Positions 44,724 through 53,686 of a DNA stretch of 64,000 nucleotides are shown piece after piece. Positions within the stretch are counted from its first letter, which is position 1. Every line of letters starts with the position of its first letter. The notes under the pieces were generated by a model. It saw nothing but the letters and a program-made list of their open reading frames with translations, did no database searches and was not told where the DNA came from. The position numbers and the translations under genes are program-made. The stretch is from assembly GCA_028719885.1 (NCBI GenBank), contig JAQYLT010000077.1, forward strand, positions 18,334 through 82,333, written 5' to 3'. The DNA is from Bacillota bacterium (GTDB lineage: Bacteria; Bacillota; Clostridia; Oscillospirales; Oscillospiraceae).

Positions 44724-44972
44724 TTATTCGTCTTCTGTTTTCTCCTCGTCTTGCGGCGGGGGAGAATTACGAAAATAGTCGCTTTTCACCAGTGTCAGCA
44801 GGGAGTGGATGAACAGCGCCCCGCCCACCAGGGCGAAAACAGCCGCTGCGGCATAAACGAACCAATTGCCCTGGCCGTTTTTGAACAGGTCATAGGCCAG
44901 GTACACCAGGTACCCACCTCCCAGCAGCCGCAGCAACAGGGAAAACTGAGGGGGCTTTTGACTGCTCTGCAT
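44724..44972 (-). CDS. Small two-helix membrane protein
   Basis: 82 residues, not recognised. Two hydrophobic segments (LLLRLLGGGYLVYLAYDLF and FVYAAAAVFALVGGALFIHSL, cut to fit at LVGGALF) and a strongly acidic tail (EEKTEDE). Its ATG overlaps the permease stop by one base (TGATG), so it is translationally coupled to the transporter and likely expressed with it. It could be an accessory subunit of the ABC transporter, but only position supports that. Confidence 0.72.
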   Translation of the reverse strand: MQSSQKPPQFSLLLRLLGGGYLVYLAYDLFKNGQGNWFVYAAAAVFALVGGALFIHSLLTLVKSDYFRNSPPPQDEEKTEDE

Positions 44973-46192
44973 CAGCGCTTTTTCCGCTTGCTCAGCAGGT
45001 CAAAGGTGACGGCGCCCAGCAGCACACAGCCCTTGACGATCTTCTGCACGTTGGTGTCGTAACCGGCAAGGGACATGCCGTTGTTCAGGATGCCCATGAT
45101 GAATGCGCCAACCACCGCGCCGATGATGGTGCCCACGCCGCCGGAGGTGGCAGCGCCGCCGATGTAGCAGGAGGCGATAGCGTCCATCTCAAAGCCGTCG
45201 CCGGCCTTGGGGGTTGCGGACTGGTTCCGGGCGGACAGGACGATACCGGCCACAGCAGCCAGCAAGCCCATGTTGGCATACACCCAGAAGAACACCTTCT
45301 TGGTGTTGATGCCGGAGAGCCGGGCCGCCTTGGCATTGCCGCCCATGGCGTAGACCTGACGGCCAGCCACAGTCTTGGTGGTGATGAAATGATAGATGCC
45401 AACCAGGGCGGCCATGAGAATGAGCACCACGGGGATGCCGTTGTAGTTGGCCAGCTTCCAGAAGAAGAAGCCCACGATGAACAGAATCACCGCGTCCTTG
45501 GCCACGGTCTGCCACAGGGGGATGGTGGGCAGATTGTGCTTCTTGGCGGTGAGCTGGCTTCTGATCTCCGCCAGGATGATCAGGGCGCAGATCACGGCAC
45601 CCACCACCAGGCAGATCAGGTCAACGCCCTTGCCCTTGTTCAGCTCGGGATTGTCGGTGAGGATGCGGATGGTGGGCAGGAAGCCGGTGCCAATCCAGTT
45701 GTAGGAGGCGGGCAGGGGTCCCTTGGTCTGGGCTTTCAGAATGACGTAGCACAGACCGCGGCCCATGAGCATGGTAGCCAGGGTGACGATGAACGGAGGA
45801 ATCTCCAGCTTGGACACGAAGAAGCCAACGAACACACCGAAGGCGGCGCCCACAGCCAGTGCACCCAGCATGGCAACGGGAGCGCTGACACCAAAGTCCA
45901 TCAGCAGGGTACCGGCCACGGCGCCGCAGGCTGCCACCACGGAGCCAACGCCCAGGTCCACGTTGCCGGTGAGCACGCACAGCAGCATACCCACGGCCAG
46001 GATGACCACGTAGCCGTTCTGCATGATCAGGTTATTGATGTTCATGGGGGTCATGTTCTTGCCGCCGGTGAGGATGGCGAAGAACACATACACCACAATC
46101 AGCATGATGACCATGCCATACTGCTTCATATTCAGCTGGGGCTTTTTGACGGTCTGGGCTCCGGCTGTCTTTTTCAAATCCACATTACTCAT
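44972..46192 (-). CDS. mmsB: Monosaccharide ABC transporter permease, MmsB/XylH type
   Basis: 406 residues, about ten membrane helices, in the ribose/xylose permease family. Conserved GNVDLGVGS, then [12 protein letters not shown] and [15 protein letters not shown] lie at expected places. Together with the upstream ATPase and binding protein this is the GguA/GguB/ChvE-like sugar importer, typically for xylose, arabinose, galactose or glucose; the sugar cannot be read from sequence alone. It overlaps the ATPase stop by 4 bases. Confidence 0.92.
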   Translation of the reverse strand: MSNVDLKKTAGAQTVKKPQLNMKQYGMVIMLIVVYVFFAILTGGKNMTPMNINNLIMQNGYVVILAVGMLLCVLTGNVDLGVGSVVAACGAVAGTLLMDFGVSAPVAMLGALAVGAAFGVFVGFFVSKLEIPPFIVTLATMLMGRGLCYVILKAQTKGPLPASYNWIGTGFLPTIRILTDNPELNKGKGVDLICLVVGAVICALIILAEIRSQLTAKKHNLPTIPLWQTVAKDAVILFIVGFFFWKLANYNGIPVVLILMAALVGIYHFITTKTVAGRQVYAMGGNAKAARLSGINTKKVFFWVYANMGLLAAVAGIVLSARNQSATPKAGDGFEMDAIASCYIGGAATSGGVGTIIGAVVGAFIMGILNNGMSLAGYDTNVQKIVKGCVLLGAVTFDLLSKRKKR

Positions 46193-47745
46193 GATACCTC
46201 TCCTTTTCTGTTATGGGCCATGATGCAGGCCATGATGGCCTCCTGGGTGATCTCGTTGCCCTGGAGCTCACCGGCGATCTGGCCCTCATTGATGACATAG
46301 GTCCGATCGCAGGTGCCGATGATTTCGGGCATTTCGGAAGAGATGACGATGACGGCCTTACCCGCCTTGGCCAGCTCGTTGATGACGCAGTAAATTTCGT
46401 ACTTTGCGCCCACGTCGATGCCCCGGGTGGGCTCATCCAGAATCAGCACATCCGGCTCTGTGAGCATCCACTTGGCCAGGACCACCTTCTGCTGGTTGCC
46501 GCCGGAGAGGGAGCCCACGGTCTGATCAATGGAGTTGGTTTTTACATTGATCCGGTTGCGGTATTCCTCGGAGCGCACGGCCTCCATGCTGTCGTTCACC
46601 ACGCCCTTCTTTGAGAAGAAGTTCTTCAAAGCGGACAGGGTCATATTGAATTTGATGCTGTCGATGAGAATCAGGCCGTAGGTTTTCCGGTCCTCGGACA
46701 CGTAGGCCAGATGATGATCGATGGCCTTCTGGACGGAATCCAGCTTGACCTCCTGGCCCTTGATCTTTACGGTGCCGCTGATCTTCTGCCCGTAGCTGTG
46801 GCCGAAGATGCTCATGGCCAGCTCGGTGCGGCCCGCGCCCATGAGCCCTGCCAGGCCCACCACCTCGCCGGCGCGGACATGGAGGTTTACATCCTTCAGA
46901 ATCTGCCGCTGGCTGTCCTCCGGGTGGTACACATTCCAGTCCTTCACCTCAAAAATCACATCGCCGATGGGGCAGTCCTCCCGCTTGGGATAGCGGTTGG
47001 TCAGCTCCCGGCCCACCATGCCCTTGATGATGCGCTCTTCGGAAAAATCGTCCTTGCCCTTGTGGAGGGTCTCGATGGTCTTGCCGTCCCGGATGATGGT
47101 GATGGAATCGGCAACGAAGCTGATCTCGTTGAGCTTGTGGGAAATGATGATGCAGGTGATGCCCTGGGCCTTCAGCTGCAGCATCAGTTCCAGCAGCTGA
47201 GCGGACTCCCGGTCGTTCAGGGCGGCAGTGGGCTCGTCCAGAATCAGCAGATTGGCATTCTTGCCCAGAGCCTTGGCAATTTCAATCAGCTGCTGCTTGC
47301 CCACGCCCAGGGTATTTACGGGAACATCCACGTTCTCGTCCTCCAGCCCCACTCGGGCCAGCAGGCTCTTGGCCTCCCGCTTGGTGGCCGTCCAGTCGAT
47401 GACACCCCGGGTTTTCAGCCGCTCATTGCCGATGAACACATTTTCCGCCACGGAAAGATAGGGGCTGAGGGCCAGCTCCTGATGGATGATGACGATGCCC
47501 TTGGCCTCGCTCTCCCGGATGTTGCGGAATTTGCAGACTTCGCCATTATAAACAATGTCGCCGGTGTACTCGCCATAGGGATAAACGCCGGAAAGCACGT
47601 TCATCAGGGTGGATTTTCCCGCTCCGTTTTCGCCGCAGATGGCCATGATTTCGCCCTGCCTTACCTGGAGATTCACATCGTCCAGTGCTTTCACGCCCGA
47701 AAATTCCTTGGTGATATGGTTCATTTCCAAAATGTACTCTGACAT
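46189..47745 (-). CDS. mmsA: Sugar ABC transporter ATP-binding protein, MmsA/GguA type
   Basis: 518 residues with two fused ABC domains. The first has Walker [10 protein letters not shown] and [11 protein letters not shown]; the second has the degenerate Walker A region [18 protein letters not shown] and [12 protein letters not shown], as usual for RbsA/XylG-type proteins. It powers the permease encoded downstream (ATGA overlap). A GC-rich hairpin separates it from the binding-protein gene. Confidence 0.94.
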   Translation of the reverse strand: MSEYILEMNHITKEFSGVKALDDVNLQVRQGEIMAICGENGAGKSTLMNVLSGVYPYGEYTGDIVYNGEVCKFRNIRESEAKGIVIIHQELALSPYLSVAENVFIGNERLKTRGVIDWTATKREAKSLLARVGLEDENVDVPVNTLGVGKQQLIEIAKALGKNANLLILDEPTAALNDRESAQLLELMLQLKAQGITCIIISHKLNEISFVADSITIIRDGKTIETLHKGKDDFSEERIIKGMVGRELTNRYPKREDCPIGDVIFEVKDWNVYHPEDSQRQILKDVNLHVRAGEVVGLAGLMGAGRTELAMSIFGHSYGQKISGTVKIKGQEVKLDSVQKAIDHHLAYVSEDRKTYGLILIDSIKFNMTLSALKNFFSKKGVVNDSMEAVRSEEYRNRINVKTNSIDQTVGSLSGGNQQKVVLAKWMLTEPDVLILDEPTRGIDVGAKYEIYCVINELAKAGKAVIVISSEMPEIIGTCDRTYVINEGQIAGELQGNEITQEAIMACIMAHNRKGEVS

Positions 47746-47853
47746 TCTTTCAACTCCTTCGTGTCAGATTGTCGGTTCGGGGGAAGAGAATTCGCTCCAT
47801 AGTGTGCCAAATGCTCTTCCCTCGAACCGGCGGTTTTCTTTCCGCAACGAAAG

Positions 47854-47876
47854 AGGCGGCGGCAGAGCCGCCGCCT
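47854..47876 (-). other. GC-rich intergenic hairpin between chvE-like and mmsA
   Basis: AGGCGGCGGC (47854-47863), loop AGA, GCCGCCGCCT (47867-47876). Placed 25 bases after the binding-protein stop with only a weak T-rich tail, it is suited to partial termination or 3' protection of the upstream message. Confidence 0.6.
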
Positions 47877-47900
47877 CCCGTTGAGGATTGGAAAAGGGGA

Positions 47901-48971
47901 TTAGCCAGCCAGCTGCTCAGCAGTGTAGTAGCCGCCGCCAATCAGCAGCTCCTCGTAGTTGTTGATGTCAACAGCAACGGGGGTGCACAGGTAGGAAGGA
48001 ACGACCATCACGTGATTATCGTAGGTGGTGGTGTCGTTGATCTCGGGCTCGGAGCCGGTGAGAACGGCGTTGACCATGGTCACGCACTTCTCAGCCAGCA
48101 GCCGGGTGTCCTTGTAGATGGACATGGTCTGCTTGCCGGAGATGATGTTCTTGGAGGCCATAAGCTCGGCGTCCTGACCGGTGATCAGGGGCCAGTTCTC
48201 TTCGGTGTAGCCAGCGCCTTCCAGAGCGGAGCGGCAGCCGTAAGCGAAGCCGTCGAAAGCGGTGGCGCAGATGTCCAGGTCTTCGTCGGCGTACTCAGCG
48301 GCCAGGTAGTTCTCGCACCACTGCTGGGCGGTCTCCTGGGACCAACGCAGGATGCAGGTGTCCTCGAAGGAGGTACGGCCGGTCTTGCAGACCAGGGTGC
48401 CGTTGTCCAGGTAGGGCTGCAGGACCTTCATCAGGCCGGTGTAGAGCAGCAGAGCGTTGTTGTCGTCGGGGGAGCCCATGAAGAACTCGATGGTGTAGGT
48501 CTCGGTGGTGTTGGCCAGATCCTTGGCCTGCTCGATGTACTCGCCGATGACGCGGCCCACGCCTTCGTTATCGAAGGAGGCGTAGTAGGTGACAGCGTCG
48601 GTGTCCATCAGCAGACGGTCGTAAGCGATGACGGGGATGCCGGCTTCCTTGGCCTGGGCTTCCACAGCGGTCAGAGCGCCGGAGTCGATGGCGGCGATAA
48701 CCAGGCAGTCGACCTCGGAGGCGATCATGTTCTCAATCTGAGAAACCTGAGCCTGCACATCGTCCTCGCCGTACTGCAGCAGGACTTCGTAGCCCAGAGC
48801 TTCCAGCTGGGCCTTCATGTTGGCGCCGTCGTTGATCCAGCGCTCGGAGGACTGGGTGGGCATGGCGATGCCGACGGTCTTGCCAGCGCCGACCTGCTCT
48901 GCGCCAGCGACGCAGGCGAAGACAGCGACCATCAAGGCCAGAGCCATAACGAGGGAAATAAGCTTCTTCAT
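47901..48971 (-). CDS. chvE: Sugar-binding protein, ChvE family
   Basis: 356 residues, exported: signal peptide with hydrophobic LALMVAVFACVAGA. The mature protein begins GKTVGIAMPTQSSERW, close to ChvE/MmsE monosaccharide receptors, and has CLVIAAIDSG and ITGQDAELMASKNI in the periplasmic-binding fold. The Cys in the signal (FACVAG) could be a lipobox. ATG 48971, after AAAGGAAAGG, is the start; the frame to 49019 is leader. First gene of the transporter operon. Confidence 0.9.
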   Translation of the reverse strand: MKKLISLVMALALMVAVFACVAGAEQVGAGKTVGIAMPTQSSERWINDGANMKAQLEALGYEVLLQYGEDDVQAQVSQIENMIASEVDCLVIAAIDSGALTAVEAQAKEAGIPVIAYDRLLMDTDAVTYYASFDNEGVGRVIGEYIEQAKDLANTTETYTIEFFMGSPDDNNALLLYTGLMKVLQPYLDNGTLVCKTGRTSFEDTCILRWSQETAQQWCENYLAAEYADEDLDICATAFDGFAYGCRSALEGAGYTEENWPLITGQDAELMASKNIISGKQTMSIYKDTRLLAEKCVTMVNAVLTGSEPEINDTTTYDNHVMVVPSYLCTPVAVDINNYEELLIGGGYYTAEQLAG

Positions 48972-49051
48972 TTCGTTTTTTCCTTTCCTTTTTCGGTACG
49001 GAGGCTGCTCCGCACGCAAATTTTCCCCGCTTTTCCACGGGAACTATCTAA

Positions 49052-49080
49052 ATGATACCATCCCAGGAAGAATTTTGCAA
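49052..49080 (-). promoter_or_regulatory. Promoter of the sugar-transporter operon
   Basis: Minus strand TTGCAA (49075-49080), 17 bases, TATCAT (49052-49057), 81 bases before the start. A small CGGAG/CTCCG hairpin lies in the leader. Confidence 0.65.
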
Positions 49081-49220
49081 TGCGGGGTTTTTCACAAGAT
49101 TATTTCTTCCTTTTTAGTTGTTTTGCCTGATTTCGTCCCTTTTGTATCGATTATTTTTGATGATTTTTGATGATTTTCAACATTTTCCGTAAGATTTTCT
49201 CCTTTTTGCTCCAAGGCAGG

Positions 49221-49252
49221 AAAAACCGGCATATCCTGAGACATGCCGGTTT
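49221..49252 (-). terminator. Terminator of the YczE-like fusion gene
   Basis: Minus strand AAACCGGCAT, loop of 10, ATGCCGGTTT, then TTCCTGCC; stem plus coordinates 49223-49232 and 49243-49252. Confidence 0.82.
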
Positions 49253-49260
49253 CTTCTGTA

Positions 49261-50355
49261 TTATTGTTGTAAGGAGCGGACCCGGGCTGTGAATCCGGCG
49301 CAGATTTTCTCCGAGAAAGGCATGAACACCTGGGCCACGGGGCCAACCACCGCCATGCAGATCAGGGTGCCCGCCCCCACGGTGCCCCCCAGCAGGAAGC
49401 CGGTCAGTGCAAACAGCACATCCACCCCCACCCGCACCGGGCCGAATTTCCATTTTGTCTTGTCGCTGAGGACCACGGCCACCAGGTCGTTGGGGCCGGT
49501 GCCCGCCTGGGATTTGATGACGATGGTCATGCCGAAGGCCAGGATGCCGCAGCCCAGCACCACAGCCACCACCCGCACCGCCATGGGGGAGCTGGGGCTG
49601 ACGATGCCGCCCAAAAGCATATTGAAAAGATCGATAATGGGCCCTCCCAGGAGCATACACAGGAAGGTTCCGATGCGGACATAGCTCCTGTCAATCACCA
49701 GCAGAACCAGGATAATCAACAGGGAGACCGCGATATGTACTGTGCCGTGGGTCAGATTGGGCATCAGCTGATGCAGGCCCTGAATCAGCACATTAAAGGG
49801 GTCGGAGCCCAGATTGGCCAGCAGGAACAAGGTCACACCCAGATGGGCAATGGTCAGGCCGATGAGCAGCAGAACCACCCGGGGCAGCCAGGTTCCCAGT
49901 ATTCCCCCCTCTTTGTGTGCACCGCTGGCTCCTGTCCTGGCGGAGAGGGCTTTCATCAGCTCCCGCTGGACGGGCATTCGGTCCCGCCGGGGGTACTGTC
50001 GGTTAAATTCCTGGGCCAGCTTCTCCGCCGCCTCCCGTTCCAGCAGAGGAATCAGCGATCGGGCGTGGCCCTGAGCGGCGTAGGCCATCCAGTAGGTGCC
50101 GCTTTCCCGGTTTGCAGCGGGATAACCCAGAATCCAAGCCGCCGCCTGGGATACTTCCTCTGGGGTGGGATTGGATTCCAGAAAGTCCCGGACCCACTGC
50201 CCCAGGGTTTCATAGAACAGCTGGTTGCAGGCATCCTTTCTGGGGTCGTCGCCCATGTTGAAGGCCCCTGCAAAGAGCCCGGCCTGCTTTTCCGCCTGGG
50301 CAAGCTTATCCTCATATTCCTGGTAGATGGATTCCAGCTGCTGCAAATCCGCCAT
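49261..50355 (-). CDS. YczE/YitT-like membrane protein with extra N-terminal soluble domain
   Basis: 364 residues. The C-terminal 210 residues carry five hydrophobic segments and the family motifs LGSDPFNVLIQGLH and SQAGTGPNDLVAVVLS of YczE-type membrane proteins, usually about 200 residues in all. The N-terminal 150 residues form a soluble, helix-rich, acidic domain (YQEYEDKLAQAEKQ opening) that I do not recognise. Such a fusion suggests a cytoplasmic regulatory or partner-binding part. Start ATG follows AGGAGGA. Monocistronic. Confidence 0.8.
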   Translation of the reverse strand: MADLQQLESIYQEYEDKLAQAEKQAGLFAGAFNMGDDPRKDACNQLFYETLGQWVRDFLESNPTPEEVSQAAAWILGYPAANRESGTYWMAYAAQGHARSLIPLLEREAAEKLAQEFNRQYPRRDRMPVQRELMKALSARTGASGAHKEGGILGTWLPRVVLLLIGLTIAHLGVTLFLLANLGSDPFNVLIQGLHQLMPNLTHGTVHIAVSLLIILVLLVIDRSYVRIGTFLCMLLGGPIIDLFNMLLGGIVSPSSPMAVRVVAVVLGCGILAFGMTIVIKSQAGTGPNDLVAVVLSDKTKWKFGPVRVGVDVLFALTGFLLGGTVGAGTLICMAVVGPVAQVFMPFSEKICAGFTARVRSLQQ

Positions 50356-50424
50356 GGTTTCTTCCTCCTGTGGATGATGTATTGATCTTTCGATTTGTAA
50401 TTCTGCAAATTTGTGTTTGGTGCT

Positions 50425-50602
50425 CGTTGAACGGAAAATGTTTCAATGTGTGCGTAGGGAACGCATTCATGCGTTCCGAAACGTGTGTTAACATCCATGG
50501 TTCGTTGGATGGTAACGGGTTCCTCTTTTTCCCCTGCATTTTTCCATTCAACATACCCCTCGTAAAAACCTTAAAGAGGCGGAATGCATAAATGCATTCC
50601 CT
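50425..50602. repeat. Composite repeat, locus 8 (YczE-like - secreted protein gap)
   Basis: Left end GTTGAACGGAAAATGTTT, GTGCGTAGGG, palindrome 50458-50477 (GGAACGCAT arms), AACATCCATGGTTCGTTG; right palindrome 50581-50600 (GGAATGCAT arms) then CTACGC. The rest of the gap 50603-50752 shows no gene. Confidence 0.82.
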
Positions 50603-50752
50603 ACGCAAAAACCATCGTTTTACGATTCGTCGAACCTCAGTAGTTCATGAAGCGGGCGGAATGTCCCTTTAAATACGAATTTTATCCGTTCATCGGCAGA
50701 ACCGGATTCCTTTCTTTACAGTTTAGCATATTTTCCATCCAAACGCAACCAA

Positions 50753-50785
50753 TTTAAAATCCCCTGCGCTTTGGGCGCAGGGGAT
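50753..50785 (-). terminator. Terminator of the Cys-rich secreted protein gene
   Basis: Minus strand ATCCCCTGCGC, 5-base loop, GCGCAGGGGAT, then TTTAAATT; stem plus coordinates 50759-50769 and 50775-50785. Confidence 0.8.
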
Positions 50786-50801
50786 GGAGAAACAGGTTAT
50801 C

Positions 50802-51794
50802 TTATTCGCCAATGGGAACCAGGTGAATCATCCGCACGGGGGTGCGCTTGCCCTGGGCATCGCCATAGAAATTCAGGGTAAAGGTTACGCTGTCGTCATC
50901 GGTTTCCACTTCCAGCTCTGTCTCATTGCCCTTTTCATCCAGGAGCATGAGCTTGCAGCCCTCCACCAGTTCCGCAGGGATGGTGAACTTGGTCAGGCCG
51001 GTGCACTGGGCCAGTCTGGCGTCAAACTCAAAACCAACGCAGATGACCTTCTCGCCGTTTTCCAGCGCGCCGCAGCGGAGCACCATGTCGCCCTCCGGGG
51101 TCCAGCCGGTGATGGGCGTGGGGAAAGCATCCTCCACCAGCTCCAGGCGGCCTCCGTCGCTGAGTTCACCGCACACCGGGCACACAGAAAACTTCTCGGC
51201 CTGATCTGCACCGGCGGGAATCAGCTTGAAATCCCAGTCCACGCAGGCCGTGGTCTTGGTGTAGCTGCAGCCGTCCCGCTTGCAGGGGGCGCTGTTCTGT
51301 CCGTTGCCTGTGGGCTCCCACAGATCATACCAGTGGGAAAGTCTTTTCACCTTATCGGTTTCTTTCTTGAAGCCGCAGACCTTACAGGTATAGGTGGTGT
51401 AGCCCTCGCTGGAGCAGGTGGGCTTGGTCACCTTGCCCTCGTCAAAGCTGTGATCCAGGGTGGTGCCAAAGGATGCCCCGCAGTTGCCGCAGACAGCGGC
51501 CTCCTTACAGGTTGCCTTTTTGGAAGCTATGTGATCGGATACGGCCAAGTAGTTGCCATCCGTATCATAGGTCAGCTGCTTATGGCCGTTGTTGCATACG
51601 TACACCCTGGCGCACTGGGTTTCGCTGATTCTGCGGAACTCCGTGGTCGCGGTATAGCCCGTAAAGGTAAGGCCGTTATCTTCGCAGGTTTTACAGCGTC
51701 TGGCGTCTGCGGAAGCCGTCACGCCAAAGATTCCCACGGACAGCAGGGTCAAGGCAAGGGCGGCTGCCAGACGAGTCAGCTTTTTTCCTTTCAT
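50802..51794 (-). CDS. Secreted Cys-rich protein with CxxC zinc-ribbon-like repeats
   Basis: 330 residues from ATG 51794 behind AAGGAGG. Signal peptide to about residue 28 (VTASADA). Residues 30-210 contain repeated knuckles CKTC, CGNC, CKVC, CKRDGC and CPVC, with short GYTTYTCKVCGFKKE units like those in Clostridia surface proteins; the C-terminal part is beta-rich without Cys pairs. It probably binds metal or forms disulfides outside the cell. No anchor motif is visible. Function not known. Monocistronic, with a structured leader. Confidence 0.8.
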   Translation of the reverse strand: MKGKKLTRLAAALALTLLSVGIFGVTASADARRCKTCEDNGLTFTGYTATTEFRRISETQCARVYVCNNGHKQLTYDTDGNYLAVSDHIASKKATCKEAAVCGNCGASFGTTLDHSFDEGKVTKPTCSSEGYTTYTCKVCGFKKETDKVKRLSHWYDLWEPTGNGQNSAPCKRDGCSYTKTTACVDWDFKLIPAGADQAEKFSVCPVCGELSDGGRLELVEDAFPTPITGWTPEGDMVLRCGALENGEKVICVGFEFDARLAQCTGLTKFTIPAELVEGCKLMLLDEKGNETELEVETDDDSVTFTLNFYGDAQGKRTPVRMIHLVPIGE

Positions 51795-51829
51795 GTATGT
51801 TTCCTCCTTTTTCAATTCCGGGAAAGGCC

Positions 51830-51887
51830 CAACAGGACATTCTTCCGCGCCCATTGAAACTGATCAGGATGGGCGTCAGTCCTGTTG
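51830..51887 (-). promoter_or_regulatory. Structured 5' leader of the Cys-rich protein gene
   Basis: CAACAGGAC (51830-51838) pairs with GTCCTGTTG (51879-51887), and inside CGCCCAT pairs with ATGGGCG. On the transcript the first arm starts within a few bases of the predicted transcription start, so the whole leader folds before the ribosome site. Confidence 0.55.
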
Positions 51888-51891
51888 CCAT

Positions 51892-51920
51892 ATACTACCA
51901 CCTATGGCTGCTTTTTTCAA
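51892..51920 (-). promoter_or_regulatory. Promoter of the Cys-rich secreted protein gene
   Basis: Minus strand TTGAAA (51915-51920), 17 bases, TAGTAT (51892-51897). Confidence 0.65.
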
Positions 51921-51987
51921 GGGAATTAAACAAATCTTAATCCCAGGCCGGGTCTTTCGCAATCTCATCAACCTTACATTTCTATAT

Positions 51988-52203
51988 CGTAGGGCGGGTG
52001 GCTTGCCCCCGCCGTAAGGTTTTGATTTGAAACATGCGTGATTCAACAATACTGCTCTCAAACCGGAGGGTTACGGCGGGGGACAGCCAGGCGCCCTACG
52101 GTGTTGACGGACCATTTCCCGTTCAACGAACCATGGATGTTAACCAACATTTCGGAACGGATAAATCCGTTCCCTACGAAACATCCTGACAAATTCCAAT
52201 TTG
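51988..52203. repeat. Composite repeat, locus 9 (secreted protein - rplQ gap)
   Basis: Left arm of the GTAGGGC type (51988-52014), right arm 52074-52101, then palindrome 52154-52173, CCCTACGAAACATC and CAAATTCCAATTTG. Bases 52074-52203 are identical to 3954-4083. Confidence 0.85.
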
Positions 52204-52228
52204 CTGAGTTAAGTCGATAACCTTAAAA

Positions 52229-52262
52229 CAAAAAATTCCCCCCTGCTTGTCACAGGGGGGAA
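52229..52262 (-). terminator. Terminator of the ribosomal protein operon
   Basis: Minus strand TTCCCCCCTG, 7-base loop, CAGGGGGGAA, then TTTTTTGTTTT; stem plus coordinates 52236-52245 and 52253-52262, 21 bases past the rplQ stop. Confidence 0.9.
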
Positions 52263-52283
52263 AGTGTATCAGTCTTCCGGGGA

Positions 52284-52625
52284 TTACACCAGCTCGATGA
52301 CTGCCATCTCAGCAGCATCGCCGCGGCGTTCGCCGGTACGGGTCACTCTGGTGTAGCCGCCGTTGCGGTCAGCGTACTTGGGAGCGATCTCCTTGAACAG
52401 CTTGTGGGCCACATCCTCTTTGGTGATGAAAGACAGCGCCTTGCGGTAAGCGGCCAGGTCGCCTTTCTTACCCAGGGTGATCATCTTCTCAACAACGGGC
52501 TGCACTTCCTTGGCGCGATAGAATGTGGTTTCCATCTTGCCGTTATCGAGCAGGTCGGTAACCTGCTGACGCAGCAGGGCCTTTCTCTGAGCGCTGGTCT
52601 TACCCAGCTTACGAGTGCCGAACAT
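52284..52625 (-). CDS. rplQ: Ribosomal protein L17
   Basis: 113 residues, standard bacterial L17 with the N-terminal [16 protein letters not shown] block. Last gene of the alpha operon, 24 bases after rpoA, with the operon terminator just beyond. It sits near the tunnel exit of the 50S subunit. Confidence 0.98.
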   Translation of the reverse strand: MFGTRKLGKTSAQRKALLRQQVTDLLDNGKMETTFYRAKEVQPVVEKMITLGKKGDLAAYRKALSFITKEDVAHKLFKEIAPKYADRNGGYTRVTRTGERRGDAAEMAVIELV

Positions 52626-52649
52626 GAACGTTTCCTCCTTCTTAAAAGG

Positions 52650-53609
52650 TTAGTTGTTGCTGCCAGAATCTTCGCTGGCCAGGGACAGGCCCATCATTTC
52701 CAGCTTCTTCTGGACCTCGTCCAGGGATTTCTTGCCCATGTTACGAACCCGCATCATGTCCTCGCCGGTCTTGTTGATCAAATCGGCAACTGTATTGATG
52801 TTGGCCCGCTTCAGGCAGTTGAAGCTGCGAACGGACAGATCCAGCTCATCAATGGTCATGGACAGCTTGGCATCCGGCCGGTCGGCCACCTTCTCCACCA
52901 CGGTGGAGCTGGTTGCCACGGTATCGGACAGATTGGTGAAGACAGTCAGATGATCACTGAGAATCTTTGCGCCCAGGGACACGGCGTCCTTGGCGGAGAT
53001 GGTGGAATCGGTCCAGACCTCCAGGGTCAGCTTATCGAAGTCGGTCTTATCGCCGACACGGGTGGGCTCCACCGTGTAATTCACCTTGGTAACAGGAGAA
53101 TAGATGGAGTCGATGGGGATCACGCCGATGACGGTCTGGGGCGTCTTGTTCCGGTCAGAGGGAACATAGCCTCTGCCCTGGGACAGGGTAATCTCCATAT
53201 TGAAAGTGGCATCCTCACCCAGGGTGCAGATATGCAGCTCAGGATTAAGGATCTCCACATCGGCATCCGCCTTGATATCGCCTGCCTTGACCTCACAGGG
53301 TCCAACGGCATCGATGTGAACGGTCTTGACCCCGGCGCAGTGCAGCTTCGGTGTGATTCGTTTCACGTTCAGCACGATCTCGGTCACATCCTCGGTGACA
53401 CCGGGGATGGTGGAGAACTCATGCTGCACGCCTTGAATCTTCACGGAAGTCGCCGCGTAACCGGGCAGGCTGGACAGCAGGATCCGGCGCAGGGAATTGC
53501 CCAGGGTCATGCCGTAGCCGCGCTCCAGAGGCTCCACGACATACTTGCCGTAGGAGATGTTCTCTGCGGAATCAAAGCAGCTGATGCGAGGCTTTTCAAT
53601 TTCTACCAT
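52650..53609 (-). CDS. rpoA: RNA polymerase alpha subunit
   Basis: 319 residues. The N-terminal assembly domain has [19 protein letters not shown]; the linker and C-terminal domain ([16 protein letters not shown], then [11 protein letters not shown]) contain the helices that contact UP elements and activators. Placed between rpsD and rplQ as in most bacteria. Confidence 0.99.
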   Translation of the reverse strand: MVEIEKPRISCFDSAENISYGKYVVEPLERGYGMTLGNSLRRILLSSLPGYAATSVKIQGVQHEFSTIPGVTEDVTEIVLNVKRITPKLHCAGVKTVHIDAVGPCEVKAGDIKADADVEILNPELHICTLGEDATFNMEITLSQGRGYVPSDRNKTPQTVIGVIPIDSIYSPVTKVNYTVEPTRVGDKTDFDKLTLEVWTDSTISAKDAVSLGAKILSDHLTVFTNLSDTVATSSTVVEKVADRPDAKLSMTIDELDLSVRSFNCLKRANINTVADLINKTGEDMMRVRNMGKKSLDEVQKKLEMMGLSLASEDSGSNN

Positions 53610-53686
53610 GAATCAGAACCCTCCTTAAATGAGTGGGGAGCAAGCTCCCCACGAAGCATGTTTGCGGACAGACAGGGGGGAGATTA

